Assembly: GCA_934502905.1 (NCBI GenBank)
Contig: CAKSVK010000083.1
Location: 1-15,406, forward strand
Reading direction: 5' to 3'
Length of the DNA stretch: 15,406 bases
Source: an uncultured Chitinophagaceae bacterium
GTDB taxonomy: Bacteria > Bacteroidota > Bacteroidia > Chitinophagales > Chitinophagaceae
The position numbers and the translations under genes were made by a program. Below are positions 1 to 7,006 of the stretch, piece after piece. Positions within the stretch are counted from its first letter, which is position 1. Every line of letters starts with the position of its first letter. The notes beneath the pieces are model-generated. The model had not been told where the DNA came from. It made no database searches and saw nothing but the letters and a program-made list of their open reading frames with translations.

Positions 1-763
1 GGCTTACCTGGATGTGACGACTGACAAGCAAAATATCGGCTCAGCTATAGAAATAGCCAGGCTGATCAAAGAAGCTATCAGGAATGAATTGCAGCTTACG
101 GCATCTGCCGGCATTTCCGTTAATAAATTTGTTGCCAAGATCGCTTCGGATATGCAAAAGCCGGACGGATTGACCTTTATAGGTCCTTCAAAAATTGAGA
201 CTTTTATGGAAGAATTACCGGTTGAGAAATTTTTCGGCGTAGGCAAGGTGACCGCCGCTAAAATGAAAGCCATGGGTCTGCATACCGGTGCCGATCTGAA
301 GAAGCTGTCAGAGCAGGAAATGATACATCACTTCGGTAAACCCGGTAAGTTCTATTACCAGATCGTCAGGGGGATAGATGAACGGGAAGTGCAGCCGCAC
401 CGCGAAACAAAATCGGTGAGTGTGGAAGATACCTACCAGGAAGATCTGACCTCGAAGGAAGTGATGCTGCCTGAGCTGGAAATTCTTTCAGAACGGCTTG
501 CTGTAAGATTACAGCGCCATAACCTGAAGGGCAAAACCGTTACCGTAAAATTTAAGTTTCATGACTTCACTATTATGACGCGGAGCTTTTCGCTGCCGGA
601 ATTAATAAATACAAAGGAAGCTGTCATCCAAACAGTAAAGATCATTTTAGATAAAGCACCCGTGGAAGATAAAAAAGTACGTCTTTTAGGAGTAGGGATC
701 TCTAATTTTGAAATTCCTTCGGAAAGGGATCCGGGACCAGAAAAACAGCTAAAATTATTTTGA
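1..763 (+). CDS. dinB: DNA polymerase IV (Y-family), 3' part only
   Basis: This is the distal part of a Y-family translesion DNA polymerase, which copies past damaged bases using the sliding clamp. The frame is open from base 2 and begins AYLDVT, the residues that directly follow the catalytic Asp-Glu of the family motif SLDEAYLDVT. The catalytic acids and N-terminal palm are therefore just outside the window. The GTG at 14 is only an internal Val codon. After it come the rest of the palm, the thumb with its helix-hairpin-helix (FFGVGKVTAAKMKAMG), and the little finger starting near RETKSVSVEDTYQEDL. The last five residues, QLKLF (746-760), form a canonical beta-clamp-binding peptide, so the C-terminus is complete. 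Family identity is secure. Start and length cannot be given. Confidence 0.96.
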   Translation, partial: AYLDVTTDKQNIGSAIEIARLIKEAIRNELQLTASAGISVNKFVAKIASDMQKPDGLTFIGPSKIETFMEELPVEKFFGVGKVTAAKMKAMGLHTGADLKKLSEQEMIHHFGKPGKFYYQIVRGIDEREVQPHRETKSVSVEDTYQEDLTSKEVMLPELEILSERLAVRLQRHNLKGKTVTVKFKFHDFTIMTRSFSLPELINTKEAVIQTVKIILDKAPVEDKKVRLLGVGISNFEIPSERDPGPEKQLKLF

Positions 764-832
764 GCTGATAAGCGAATTGGAGCACTAAACATCCGTTTCA
801 GTGAAAAATGTAGATATTTACATATAATTATT

Positions 833-882
833 CTCTCCCATTTTACCGTGATAAAACTTGTTTTACACTGCATGACGGAGAG
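833..882. repeat. Nested inverted repeat downstream of dinB
   Basis: The outer arms CTCTCC (833-838) and GGAGAG (877-882) enclose an inner hairpin, TAAAAC-TT-GTTTTA (852-865), flanked by GTG and CAC (848-850 and 866-868) with one unpaired A. It lies 70 nt after the dinB stop. It may be a transcript-end structure, but no T-run follows, so a classical terminator is doubtful. Confidence 0.35.
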
Positions 883-917
883 GAATTTAATTTCATAAGA
901 CAAGGTGGTTTTTCACT

Positions 918-1166
918 TTAGAATGTATAAAATGACATGGTTATATTAACCACTCCGTTTGCATCGGCTGTTGCTGTTTTTGTATCCCCGGCTGCATTTT
1001 TTATCGGCGAGAATGAAGAAATGTCCTGGAAAATAAGACGGGGATAACAGTCTGCAAACGAACGGATATACAGCGTTGTAACTGCTGAAGCATCAGCGTC
1101 GTAGCTCCAGAAATACCGTATCCAGCTTTGCAGGACAGGGTCTACGGGGTATTGACAATACTTCAT
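918..1166 (-). pseudogene. AraC-family regulator, N-terminal relic
   Basis: The 82-residue frame begins MKYCQYPVDPVLQSWIRYFW and continues with SFADCYPRLIFQDISSFSPI. This pattern matches the N-terminal sensor region (DUF6597 type) of Bacteroidota AraC regulators: an early Pro-x-Leu, an Ile-x-x-(F/Y)W, then a GYP-like LIFQ segment. Intact relatives are about 260-290 residues and end in two AraC helix-turn-helix motifs. None follows here, and residues after about 57 no longer resemble the family. I read it as a gene truncated by deletion. The similarity is from memory of the family pattern. Confidence 0.5.
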
Positions 1167-1438
1167 ACAAGGAAATGAAATTAATTTATAAATATAGCTA
1201 TTTTCATTTTTGACATACAGGGGCGTATTTACCTTCGGTGAAAAAGTTCAGATATTCGCTTTGGATAAGTTTCCGGCCGGTGGGGACACCGACTGGTAGT
1301 GTGTTCTACAGGAGGGTGTTTGCGGTGACAATACCGGGTTACAATATGTTGCCGCCTGTTTAAAAGGATTGTAATCCTGTTGTACGATAATTGTTTTTAT
1401 TTTTTTAACTTACTGAACAAAAAATATATCATGGGTTT

Positions 1439-2104
1439 ATGGAAGAAAAATTAAGGGTCATTATTACCGGGGCCACAGGAATGGTAGGTGAGGGTGTTTT
1501 ACAGGAATGTATTTCCAATAAGAATGTAGAAAAAATACTGCTGATCAACCGAAAGCCAGGTGGCTATGACCATCCTAAAATTGAAGAAATATTACACCGC
1601 GATTTCAGCGATATCACATCGCTTTCAGATAAAATAAAAGGCTATGATGCCTGTTACTTCTGCCTGGGAGTTAGCTCTATAGGGATGAATGAAGAACAAT
1701 ACACCAAAGTTACTTATCATCTCACCATAGGTTTTGCCCGGACTTTAGCTGAGGTCAATCCACAAACGACGTTCTGTTATGTTTCCGGCGCAGGGACAGA
1801 CAGTACCGGTAAAAGCAAACAGATGTGGGCACGGGTAAAAGGTAAAACTGAAAATGACCTGATGAAACTGCCTTTAGAGGTATATAACTTCCGTCCCGCG
1901 TTTATGAAGCCAACAAAAGGCGCCAGAAATGTAAAAGGATTTTATAAAGTGATCAATGCACTGTATCCTTTTTTCCGGTTGCTCAGCAAAACTTATTTCC
2001 TGACGCTGGAAGAAGTAGGAAAAGCAATGATCTATGTATCTGTTCATGGTTATCAAAGACATATTCTGGAAGTGAAGGATATTGCACAACTTTCTAAAGC
2101 CTGA
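1439..2104 (+). CDS. NAD(P)-binding SDR-like protein (TIP30/CC3-like)
   Basis: This 221-residue cytoplasmic protein has an atypical short-chain dehydrogenase fold. It opens with beta-strand RVIITGATGMVGEG, whose GxxGxxG (residues 11-17) is the dinucleotide-binding loop. YFCLGVSS (about 73-80) and YVSGAGTDSTG (about 114-124) match the strand-4 and catalytic-Ser regions. The usual Tyr-x-x-x-Lys is not present: MWARVKGKTEND has the Lys (134) but Trp or Arg where Tyr would be. It resembles the TIP30/NAD(P)H-binding subgroup more than classical dehydrogenases. The substrate is unknown. The ATG at 1439 is the first in frame after an A+T-rich region. A short overlapping ATG at 1431 in another frame ends after seven codons. 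It is single-gene, with 330 nt before the next gene. Confidence 0.87.
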   Translation: MEEKLRVIITGATGMVGEGVLQECISNKNVEKILLINRKPGGYDHPKIEEILHRDFSDITSLSDKIKGYDACYFCLGVSSIGMNEEQYTKVTYHLTIGFARTLAEVNPQTTFCYVSGAGTDSTGKSKQMWARVKGKTENDLMKLPLEVYNFRPAFMKPTKGARNVKGFYKVINALYPFFRLLSKTYFLTLEEVGKAMIYVSVHGYQRHILEVKDIAQLSKA

Positions 2105-2434
2105 CCAATATATCATAAAGATGCATACCGGAAAAAGATATACACCCGGTTGCAATAGTATCGCCGGGGGGGCTGGGCTACTGCATCCAGGGAATAAGAA
2201 AGGGTATTCATGGTGCCCAGGGTATAACAAGGTCCTGTTAAACATTCTGCCTCTTTATAATTTATGCCGGAATCTGGTATTAATTACCTATCTTCACCGC
2301 GTGAACATAAGTTCTTCATCATTTAGTCTTGATCGGTTTTAATTCTTACACTTCGTTTGGTAACAATTTCTCCTTCTCTTTACTCTTGCTGTAGTCCTTC
2401 TGCCACTTTTTTAAATCATTTAAATTTTTTTAGT
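2105..2434 (+). other. Intergenic region and leader of the RRM gene
   Basis: These 330 bases hold no convincing gene. An open frame at 2082-2342 lacks any recognisable domain and overlaps the previous gene. A short inverted repeat CTGGGC/GCCCAG (2173-2178, 2215-2220) could form a weak hairpin. The last 70 bases are pyrimidine-rich and A/T-rich and probably form the leader of the RNA-binding protein gene, with the candidate promoter listed separately. Confidence 0.5.
2329..2359 (+). promoter_or_regulatory. Candidate promoter for the RRM gene
   Basis: TTG at 2329-2331 and TTCGTTTG at 2352-2359 resemble the Bacteroidota -33 (TTTG) and -7 (TAnnTTTG) elements, with a 20-nt spacer and one mismatch in the -7 box. 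This predicts a start near 2366 and a leader of about 70 nt. It is a pattern match only. Confidence 0.35.
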
Positions 2435-2704
2435 ATGAACATGTATGTATCAAACCTGGGCTTTCATGTGCAGGAAGAGGATCTTAAGCAACTTTTTGGA
2501 TCGTTTGGAGAAGTAACATCTGCCAAAGTGATCAAAGACAGGGACACAGGACGAAGCCGCGGCTTTGGATTTGTGGAAATGAGCTCTACTGAGCAGGCTA
2601 ATAAAGCAATGACGTCCTTACATAACAAGGAGCTGGAGGGCCGTCTTATGTCTGTGAGTGTAGCGAAAGAAAGAGAAAGCCGTCCGCGGAACAACCGTTG
2701 GTAA
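2435..2704 (+). CDS. Single-RRM RNA-binding protein
   Basis: This 89-residue protein consists of one RNA recognition motif plus a short basic tail. RNP2 is MYVSNL (residues 3-8) and RNP1 is RGFGFVEM (about 42-49), with the aromatic residues that stack on RNA present in both. The tail ERESRPRNNRW is rich in Arg and Asn. I start it at the ATG at 2435 because RNP2 must lie at the extreme N-terminus. The frame extends further upstream to a TTG at 2357, but those residues have no domain. Such small RRM proteins in Bacteroidota and cyanobacteria are often cold-induced and act on mRNA structure or stability. That role, and its link to the helicase gene 192 nt downstream, is inference. Confidence 0.93.
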   Translation: MNMYVSNLGFHVQEEDLKQLFGSFGEVTSAKVIKDRDTGRSRGFGFVEMSSTEQANKAMTSLHNKELEGRLMSVSVAKERESRPRNNRW

Positions 2705-2744
2705 TTTACTAAATACAGTTTTAGTATATAAACCTTTTATCAAT

Positions 2745-2786
2745 AAAAAACATGCGCAGTAATATTATTTGCTGCCATGTTTTTAT
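2745..2786 (+). terminator. Probable terminator after the RRM gene
   Basis: ACATGCGCAG is followed after about 12 nt by CTGCCATGT and a run of T, with A-rich sequence on the left side of the stem. The stem has one bulged base. This fits a rho-independent terminator 40 nt after the stop codon, and suggests the RRM and helicase genes are separate transcripts. Confidence 0.55.
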
Positions 2787-2835
2787 ATTATACCCGGGAT
2801 TCTCTCCCAAATAATTTTTTCACGCATCATTAAGC

Positions 2836-2871
2836 AGTAACACGCCTGCCAGCTGCTGGTAAGCAGTTACT
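2836..2871 (+). promoter_or_regulatory. Stem-loop in the helicase leader
   Basis: AGTAAC (2836-2841) pairs with GTTACT (2866-2871), and inside it CCAG-CTG-CTGG (2849-2859) forms a second hairpin. The near-identical TAAGCAGTAAC and TAAGCAGTTAC also form a direct repeat 30 nt apart. The structure sits 25 nt before the helicase start codon. It may be a folded 5' leader. Any regulatory role is inference. Confidence 0.3.
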
Positions 2872-2896
2872 ACTATTCAACCTACAAAACAGTTTC

Positions 2897-4033
2897 ATGT
2901 CATTTACAGATATCACCTTACACCCTTCTGTATCCAAAGCATTAACAGAACAGGGTTATTCAAAAGCTACACCTATCCAGCAACAGGCTATACCGGTTGC
3001 ACTTCAAAAAAGAGATGTGCTGGGTTGCGCACAAACAGGCACCGGTAAAACGGCTGCATTTTTAGTCCCTATATTGCAAATGCTGCTGGAGGATGAAGAC
3101 GTGCAACGCCGCTATATAAAAGCGCTCGTATTAGCTCCCACCAGGGAACTGGCTTTGCAAATAGCGGAGAATACGCAGGCACTGAGCGTTCATACAACCA
3201 TCAGACACGCTGTGCTGTTTGGTGGCGTTTCCCAACAGCCACAGGTCAATAAGCTGAAAGCAGGAGTCGATATCCTGATCGCCACCCCAGGTAGACTAAA
3301 AGACCTGATGAACCAGGGGCTGGTCTCCTTAAAACAGGTAAAGTACCTGGTACTCGATGAAGCAGACCGTATGCTGGATATGGGATTTATACGGGATATT
3401 AAGCAGATAATCCAACATATACCGGCTGACCGGCAAACGCTCTTCTTCTCTGCCACCATGCCCCCGGAGATACTGAAACTGGCGCATACCCTACTGCGTA
3501 ACCCGGTTAAAATTGAAGTTACACCTGTTGCCACGGCTGCTGAACAGGTCATGCAATACGTGTATTTCTCTGAAAAGCAACAAAAGCCTTCACTGCTGCT
3601 CAACCTGCTTGGTAACCAGGCATCCGAAACGGTCATTGTATTCACCCAAATGAAACATGTTGCCGATAAGCTAAGCCGCTTTTTAAAGAAGGAGGGTATC
3701 AGTGCAGATGCTATTCACGGGAATAAATCACAGTCGCAAAGGCAAACGGCGCTGGAGCGGTTCAAGTGCCGGCAAACGCGTGTATTAGTGGCAACCGATA
3801 TCGCGGACCGCGGCATTGATGTTGACAAGCTCGGTCATGTGATCAATTATGATCTGCCCCAAACCGCAGAAACCTATGTTCACCGGATCGGCAGGACGGG
3901 CAGAGCCGGTTCAGCAGGCACCGCCATCTCTATTTGCAGCCAGGAAGAAAAGCCATTACTGGTCGAGATACAAAAGCTTATCAAAAAAACAATTACGGTG
4001 GCGCGCATTCCCGGCTATTCACAGAAGAATTAA
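2897..4033 (+). CDS. DEAD-box ATP-dependent RNA helicase, RhlE-like
   Basis: This 378-residue protein has the complete two-domain helicase core and almost no extension. The motifs in order are: Q motif ATPIQQQAIP (24-33), motif I AQTGTGKT (45-52), Ia PTRELALQ (81-88), Ib TPGRL (130-134), II DEAD (154-157), III SAT (185-187), IV VIVFTQ, V TDIADRGIDV, and VI YVHRIGRTGRAG. It unwinds short RNA duplexes with ATP in the cytoplasm, for example in ribosome assembly or mRNA remodelling at low temperature. The short tail and GFxxxIxxI after DEAD place it nearer RhlE than CsdA/DeaD, which carry long C-terminal RNA-binding domains. It lies downstream of an RRM protein, which could supply extra RNA binding. 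Confidence 0.97.
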   Translation: MSFTDITLHPSVSKALTEQGYSKATPIQQQAIPVALQKRDVLGCAQTGTGKTAAFLVPILQMLLEDEDVQRRYIKALVLAPTRELALQIAENTQALSVHTTIRHAVLFGGVSQQPQVNKLKAGVDILIATPGRLKDLMNQGLVSLKQVKYLVLDEADRMLDMGFIRDIKQIIQHIPADRQTLFFSATMPPEILKLAHTLLRNPVKIEVTPVATAAEQVMQYVYFSEKQQKPSLLLNLLGNQASETVIVFTQMKHVADKLSRFLKKEGISADAIHGNKSQSQRQTALERFKCRQTRVLVATDIADRGIDVDKLGHVINYDLPQTAETYVHRIGRTGRAGSAGTAISICSQEEKPLLVEIQKLIKKTITVARIPGYSQKN

Positions 4034-4160
4034 ACCAGGTCATCCCGTGGCAGGCGAAGGCAGGAACGGCCGGAAACCAGTTGGTATACTGCTAATATGC
4101 AATATTTAACAAGAAGTTGTCTTCAGGATTATTGGGCGAAATAGACGTTTCACGAGCGGA

Positions 4161-4189
4161 TTGCACTAATGATTTTTCTATTATATTTG
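4161..4189 (+). promoter_or_regulatory. Candidate promoter for the desaturase gene
   Basis: TTG (4161-4163) and TATATTTG (4182-4189) are separated by 18 nt. The second is an exact match to the Bacteroidota -7 consensus TAnnTTTG. The predicted start is near 4196, leaving a leader of about 30 nt before the ATG at 4227. This is the best promoter match in the chromosomal part of the window. Confidence 0.5.
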
Positions 4190-4226
4190 GTTAATAAAAT
4201 ATTTTCGCTCAAGGAATAAGTCCTTC

Positions 4227-5288
4227 ATGAAAAAAATCACCTACAATAACAGGAACGCGGTATTTTTTTCCGCGCTCAAAAAATCAGTAGATAGCTATTT
4301 TGTTCAAAACAAAAAAAGAAAAACCGGCAATATTCACTTGTATATCAAATCGTTAGTTCTCATTGCCGCCGCGGTATGTTTATATATAACGCTGCTGTTT
4401 GTTCAAATGCCTGTTATTGCAGGCATATTCACCAGCATCTTATTTGGCTTTGTGCTGGCCTGTATTGGTTTTAACGTGATGCACGATGCCAACCACGGCA
4501 GCTATTCCTCCCGCAAATGGGTTAATAAAACCCTGGGGCTTACACTGAACGCGCTGGGGGGAAACAGCTTCATATGGAAACAAAAGCATACTAATATTGA
4601 CGGTATGGATGATGATATCGCCAAAAGCCCTTTTATACGTATGTGCAGTACGCAACGCTGGGTGCCTGCTCATAAAATACAGCATTTGTATACACCGGTA
4701 TTATATGCACTCAGCTCCATGATATGGGTGCTGTTCCAGGATTTTGAAAAATATTTCAGAAGAAAGATAGTGGATACCCCGCTTAGTAAAATGTCGGCGG
4801 CAGACCACTTTATTTTCTGGACGAGCAAGATACTTTACGTGTTGTTTTATATTGCTATTCCTGTCGCCCTGCTTGGCTGGCCCCTGGCGCTTCTCTACTT
4901 CATCTGCATGCATGTCGGGCTGGGTTTAACCTTGTCTGTCGTGTTTCAGTTGGCACATGTAGTGGAAGAAACAGAATTTTCCTTTATTGGGGATGATGAC
5001 AAACAAATAGAAAGTGAATGGGCAGTGCACCAGGTTAAAACCACTTCCAATTTTTCTCCCGGAAGCAAACTGATCTCCTGGTTTGCCGGCGGATTGAATT
5101 ACCAGATTGAGCACCATCTCTTTCCACGCATCAGTCATATTCACTACCCCGCTTTGAGCAGGATTGTGCAGGAAGAGTGTAATTCTTTTGAGCTTCCCTA
5201 TAATAGCTTGCCAACATTTATGTCTGCCGTGAATTCTCATTTCCGCTTTATCAAAGCTCTGGGGCAAAAGCCTTCACAGGATGAGTAA
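4227..5288 (+). CDS. Membrane fatty-acid (acyl-CoA) desaturase lacking histidine box 2
   Basis: This is a 353-residue di-iron membrane desaturase. The family inserts double bonds into acyl chains using O2 and an electron donor, raising membrane fluidity. Hydrophobic segments occur at about 40-83 and 203-245. Box 1 is HDANH (86-90) and box 3 is QIEHH (293-297), with the conserved GGLNYQIEHHLFPRISH context. Box 2 should be HxxHH in a block of the form KHNxxHHTYTN. Here the sequence reads IWKQKHTNIDGMDDDI (about 116-131), so it passes from the first His straight to TN, and about seven residues including the two adjacent His are missing. All flanking family residues (LNALGGN before, DDDIAKSP after) are intact and in frame. 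The enzyme as encoded may be inactive, unless the assembly has an error. The acyltransferase follows 45 nt later, probably in the same transcript. Confidence 0.93.
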   Translation: MKKITYNNRNAVFFSALKKSVDSYFVQNKKRKTGNIHLYIKSLVLIAAAVCLYITLLFVQMPVIAGIFTSILFGFVLACIGFNVMHDANHGSYSSRKWVNKTLGLTLNALGGNSFIWKQKHTNIDGMDDDIAKSPFIRMCSTQRWVPAHKIQHLYTPVLYALSSMIWVLFQDFEKYFRRKIVDTPLSKMSAADHFIFWTSKILYVLFYIAIPVALLGWPLALLYFICMHVGLGLTLSVVFQLAHVVEETEFSFIGDDDKQIESEWAVHQVKTTSNFSPGSKLISWFAGGLNYQIEHHLFPRISHIHYPALSRIVQEECNSFELPYNSLPTFMSAVNSHFRFIKALGQKPSQDE

Positions 5289-5333
5289 TGGCTTACCGGC
5301 ACCCTGTGTTATTATCAACCTTAAAACCCCTTC

Positions 5334-6236
5334 ATGTACTACCTGCTATATGCTGTTTTTTATCTTGTGTCTTTACTACCTCTCCGGGTACTGTATTTCT
5401 TTTCGGATATCATGTTTGTAATCGTATACCGGCTGATAGGTTACCGCAGGACAGTAGTGGCCGCTAACCTGCAGCATGCCTTTCCTGAAAAAACACCGGT
5501 AGAGCGACTCACTATTGAAAGACGGTTTTTCCGAAATATGATAGATTCGTTTGTAGAAACAATTAAGCTACTGAGCGCTTCCCCCCACTTTTTGCAACGC
5601 AGGGTTACGGCCAACTGGCATATACTGGAATCTTTGCAAAAAAGCGGAAAAAAATGCCAGCTTCATTTAGGGCATACCTTTAACTGGGAATGGGGGCATC
5701 ATGTATTACAGATGAATACAGGTTTCCAGGTGCTGGTTGTATATGGCCCCTTAAGCAGTAAGATTTTTGAAAGACTGCTACTAAAGATACGGACACGGTT
5801 TGGCAGCCGGTTTATACCTGCACCAGACATGAAAGATGCTATAAGCAAGTATAGCGAAACACAATATTTATTAGGACTTGTTGCAGATCAAAGCCCAGGC
5901 AAGCCACATCAGGCATTTTGGCTGAACTTTCTTAATCAACCCACAGGATTTATACCCGGCCCCGAGCGTGGGGCTCGCCGTTTGGATATACCCGTTCTTT
6001 TTGCGTCTGTTAACAAAATAAAAAGGGGGTATTATCATGCACACCTGCACATTGCATCAGAACGCCCCTCGCAGTTGGCCGAGGGAGAGCTTACGCGTAT
6101 GTATGCAGAATTTCTTGAGCAAAATATCCAAAAGCAACCTGAAAACTGGCTCTGGAGCCACCGCAGGTGGAAACGCCCTTATAAACAGGAATATAAAGAC
6201 TTATGGATAGATAGTGTGGATCCTTACACCGGGTAA
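5334..6236 (+). CDS. LpxL/HtrB-type lysophospholipid (lipid A) acyltransferase
   Basis: This 300-residue inner-membrane acyltransferase starts with a hydrophobic N-terminal anchor (about 1-34). The catalytic H-x4-E is HTFNWE (His114, Glu119) in the context HLGHTFNWEWG, which matches GHxGNWE of the lipid A late acyltransferases. ADQSP (about 184-188) and the C-terminal ENWLWSHRRWKRP are further family signatures. In Gram-negative bacteria these enzymes add secondary acyl chains to lipid A. In Bacteroidota some homologues act on aminolipids, so the acceptor is open. It follows the desaturase by 45 nt on the same strand, and the pairing suggests joint control of envelope lipid composition. Confidence 0.92.
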   Translation: MYYLLYAVFYLVSLLPLRVLYFFSDIMFVIVYRLIGYRRTVVAANLQHAFPEKTPVERLTIERRFFRNMIDSFVETIKLLSASPHFLQRRVTANWHILESLQKSGKKCQLHLGHTFNWEWGHHVLQMNTGFQVLVVYGPLSSKIFERLLLKIRTRFGSRFIPAPDMKDAISKYSETQYLLGLVADQSPGKPHQAFWLNFLNQPTGFIPGPERGARRLDIPVLFASVNKIKRGYYHAHLHIASERPSQLAEGELTRMYAEFLEQNIQKQPENWLWSHRRWKRPYKQEYKDLWIDSVDPYTG

Positions 6237-6463
6237 TGCGGGCATCGTAACCAAAGAAGTTATGATACCAGAACAGACGACCCTGGCATAATTACACAGC
6301 TCACGGGCTAACCTTCATTGATTATAGGAGGCAAGAAATAAATAATATTTTGGGTCGGAGGGTCGTACAAAATTACCCTTAACCAGAAGATGCTCTATTT
6401 TATCCCCGTCGATTTTCTACAATGGTTTTTGGGGCTACTCCACAAGATCGGGCAGCAATAACC

Positions 6464-6814
6464 TCATACGTTGTAGTTCTGTCCGTGCTCTCCGTAAGTT
6501 TGGTGGTCAAAATAACTGGGAGAAAAAGGAAGCTGATCGGCAAAGTAAATTACTGCGAGGAATCCGATGATTTGCGGTTTATCAGTTTGATACTGATTCA
6601 ACAAGCTTTCAAATTGCTCCAAAATCCCTGTGTTCAGTTCGCTTCTTGGATTACTATCCCATATATGCCGTCGTTCATTTTGTAACAATGAATTTTTGGC
6701 TGTTAGGTCAGTTGGCCTTATCCGTATTACTTCCGGAGAGGCGATAATAGAATAGAGAACTTTGGGATAAACGTAGTGAGGTCCATTATCCTTATAACAG
6801 TTTTTTTTTATTAA
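6464..6814 (-). pseudogene. AraC-family regulator, C-terminal relic
   Basis: A minus-strand frame without a proper start stays open from 6814 to a TGA at 6464-6466. Its second half reads NTGILEQFESLLNQYQ, then IGFLAVIYFADQLPFSPSYF. This matches the linker and first helix-turn-helix of Bacteroidota AraC regulators, where the pattern is FE-LLN-Y, DKP, then (Y)FA-(E/D)-L-LSP-YL. The following EHGQNYNV resembles the TGQN segment of the second recognition helix region, after which a stop cuts the protein short of the second motif. The upstream part does not look like a normal sensor domain. It is a truncated relic of the same class as the one at 918-1166, but the parts do not overlap. Confidence 0.5.
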
Positions 6815-6869
6815 CTAAAGGATATGACGAAACCTAAAAGGACTTCAATCACAGGCAACCCATAATTGG

Positions 6870-6902
6870 TTTGGAGGTATTATTGGTTGTTTGGTAACTT
6901 TA
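6870..6902 (+). promoter_or_regulatory. Candidate promoter for the lipase operon
   Basis: TTTG (6870-6873) and TAACTTTA (6895-6902) match the Bacteroidota -33 and -7 elements, with a 21-nt spacer and one mismatch in the last base of the -7 box. This gives a leader of about 100 nt before the ATG at 7007. Confidence 0.4.
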
Positions 6903-7006
6903 TAAAATCAGGTTTCAAATAAATGGGATAAACATATTACCCCCGCTTGTTCTTTAAAAATATTAACGCCGCAGACCATAAGAATATTCAACTTAAAATA
7001 AACAGA

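Larger units (their letters stand above)
764..1438. other. Intergenic stretch with decayed sequence
   Basis: This stretch holds no intact gene. It contains a nested inverted repeat just after dinB, an AraC-type relic on the minus strand (918-1166, listed separately), and a region at about 1200-1380 whose minus strand carries short coding-like pieces in two frames. One of these ends in TEGKYAPVCQK followed by a stop at about 1202, and I do not recognise it. The pieces are interrupted by stops, which suggests remnants of one or more lost genes. The A+T-rich 1381-1430 segment should hold the promoter of the following gene, but I see no clear TAnnTTTG box in it. Confidence 0.5.
6237..7006. other. 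Long intergenic region with an AraC relic
   Basis: These 770 bases hold no intact gene. The minus strand carries an AraC-type C-terminal relic (6464-6814, listed separately), and the plus-strand open frame over the same bases (6422-6685) is its shadow. Bases 6237-6420 show nothing I can identify. The last 140 bases include a candidate promoter and the leader of the lipase gene. Confidence 0.5.

Noticed and set aside
559..903. 114-residue minus-strand frame over the dinB end
   Set aside because: It overlaps conserved dinB sequence, and its residues outside dinB show no family pattern.
2082..2342. 86-residue frame after the SDR gene
   Set aside because: It starts inside the SDR gene, has no domain or signal peptide, and runs through the likely promoter of the RRM gene.
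6422..6685. 87-residue plus-strand frame in the long intergenic region
   Set aside because: It is antisense to the AraC relic, which has the better protein similarity.
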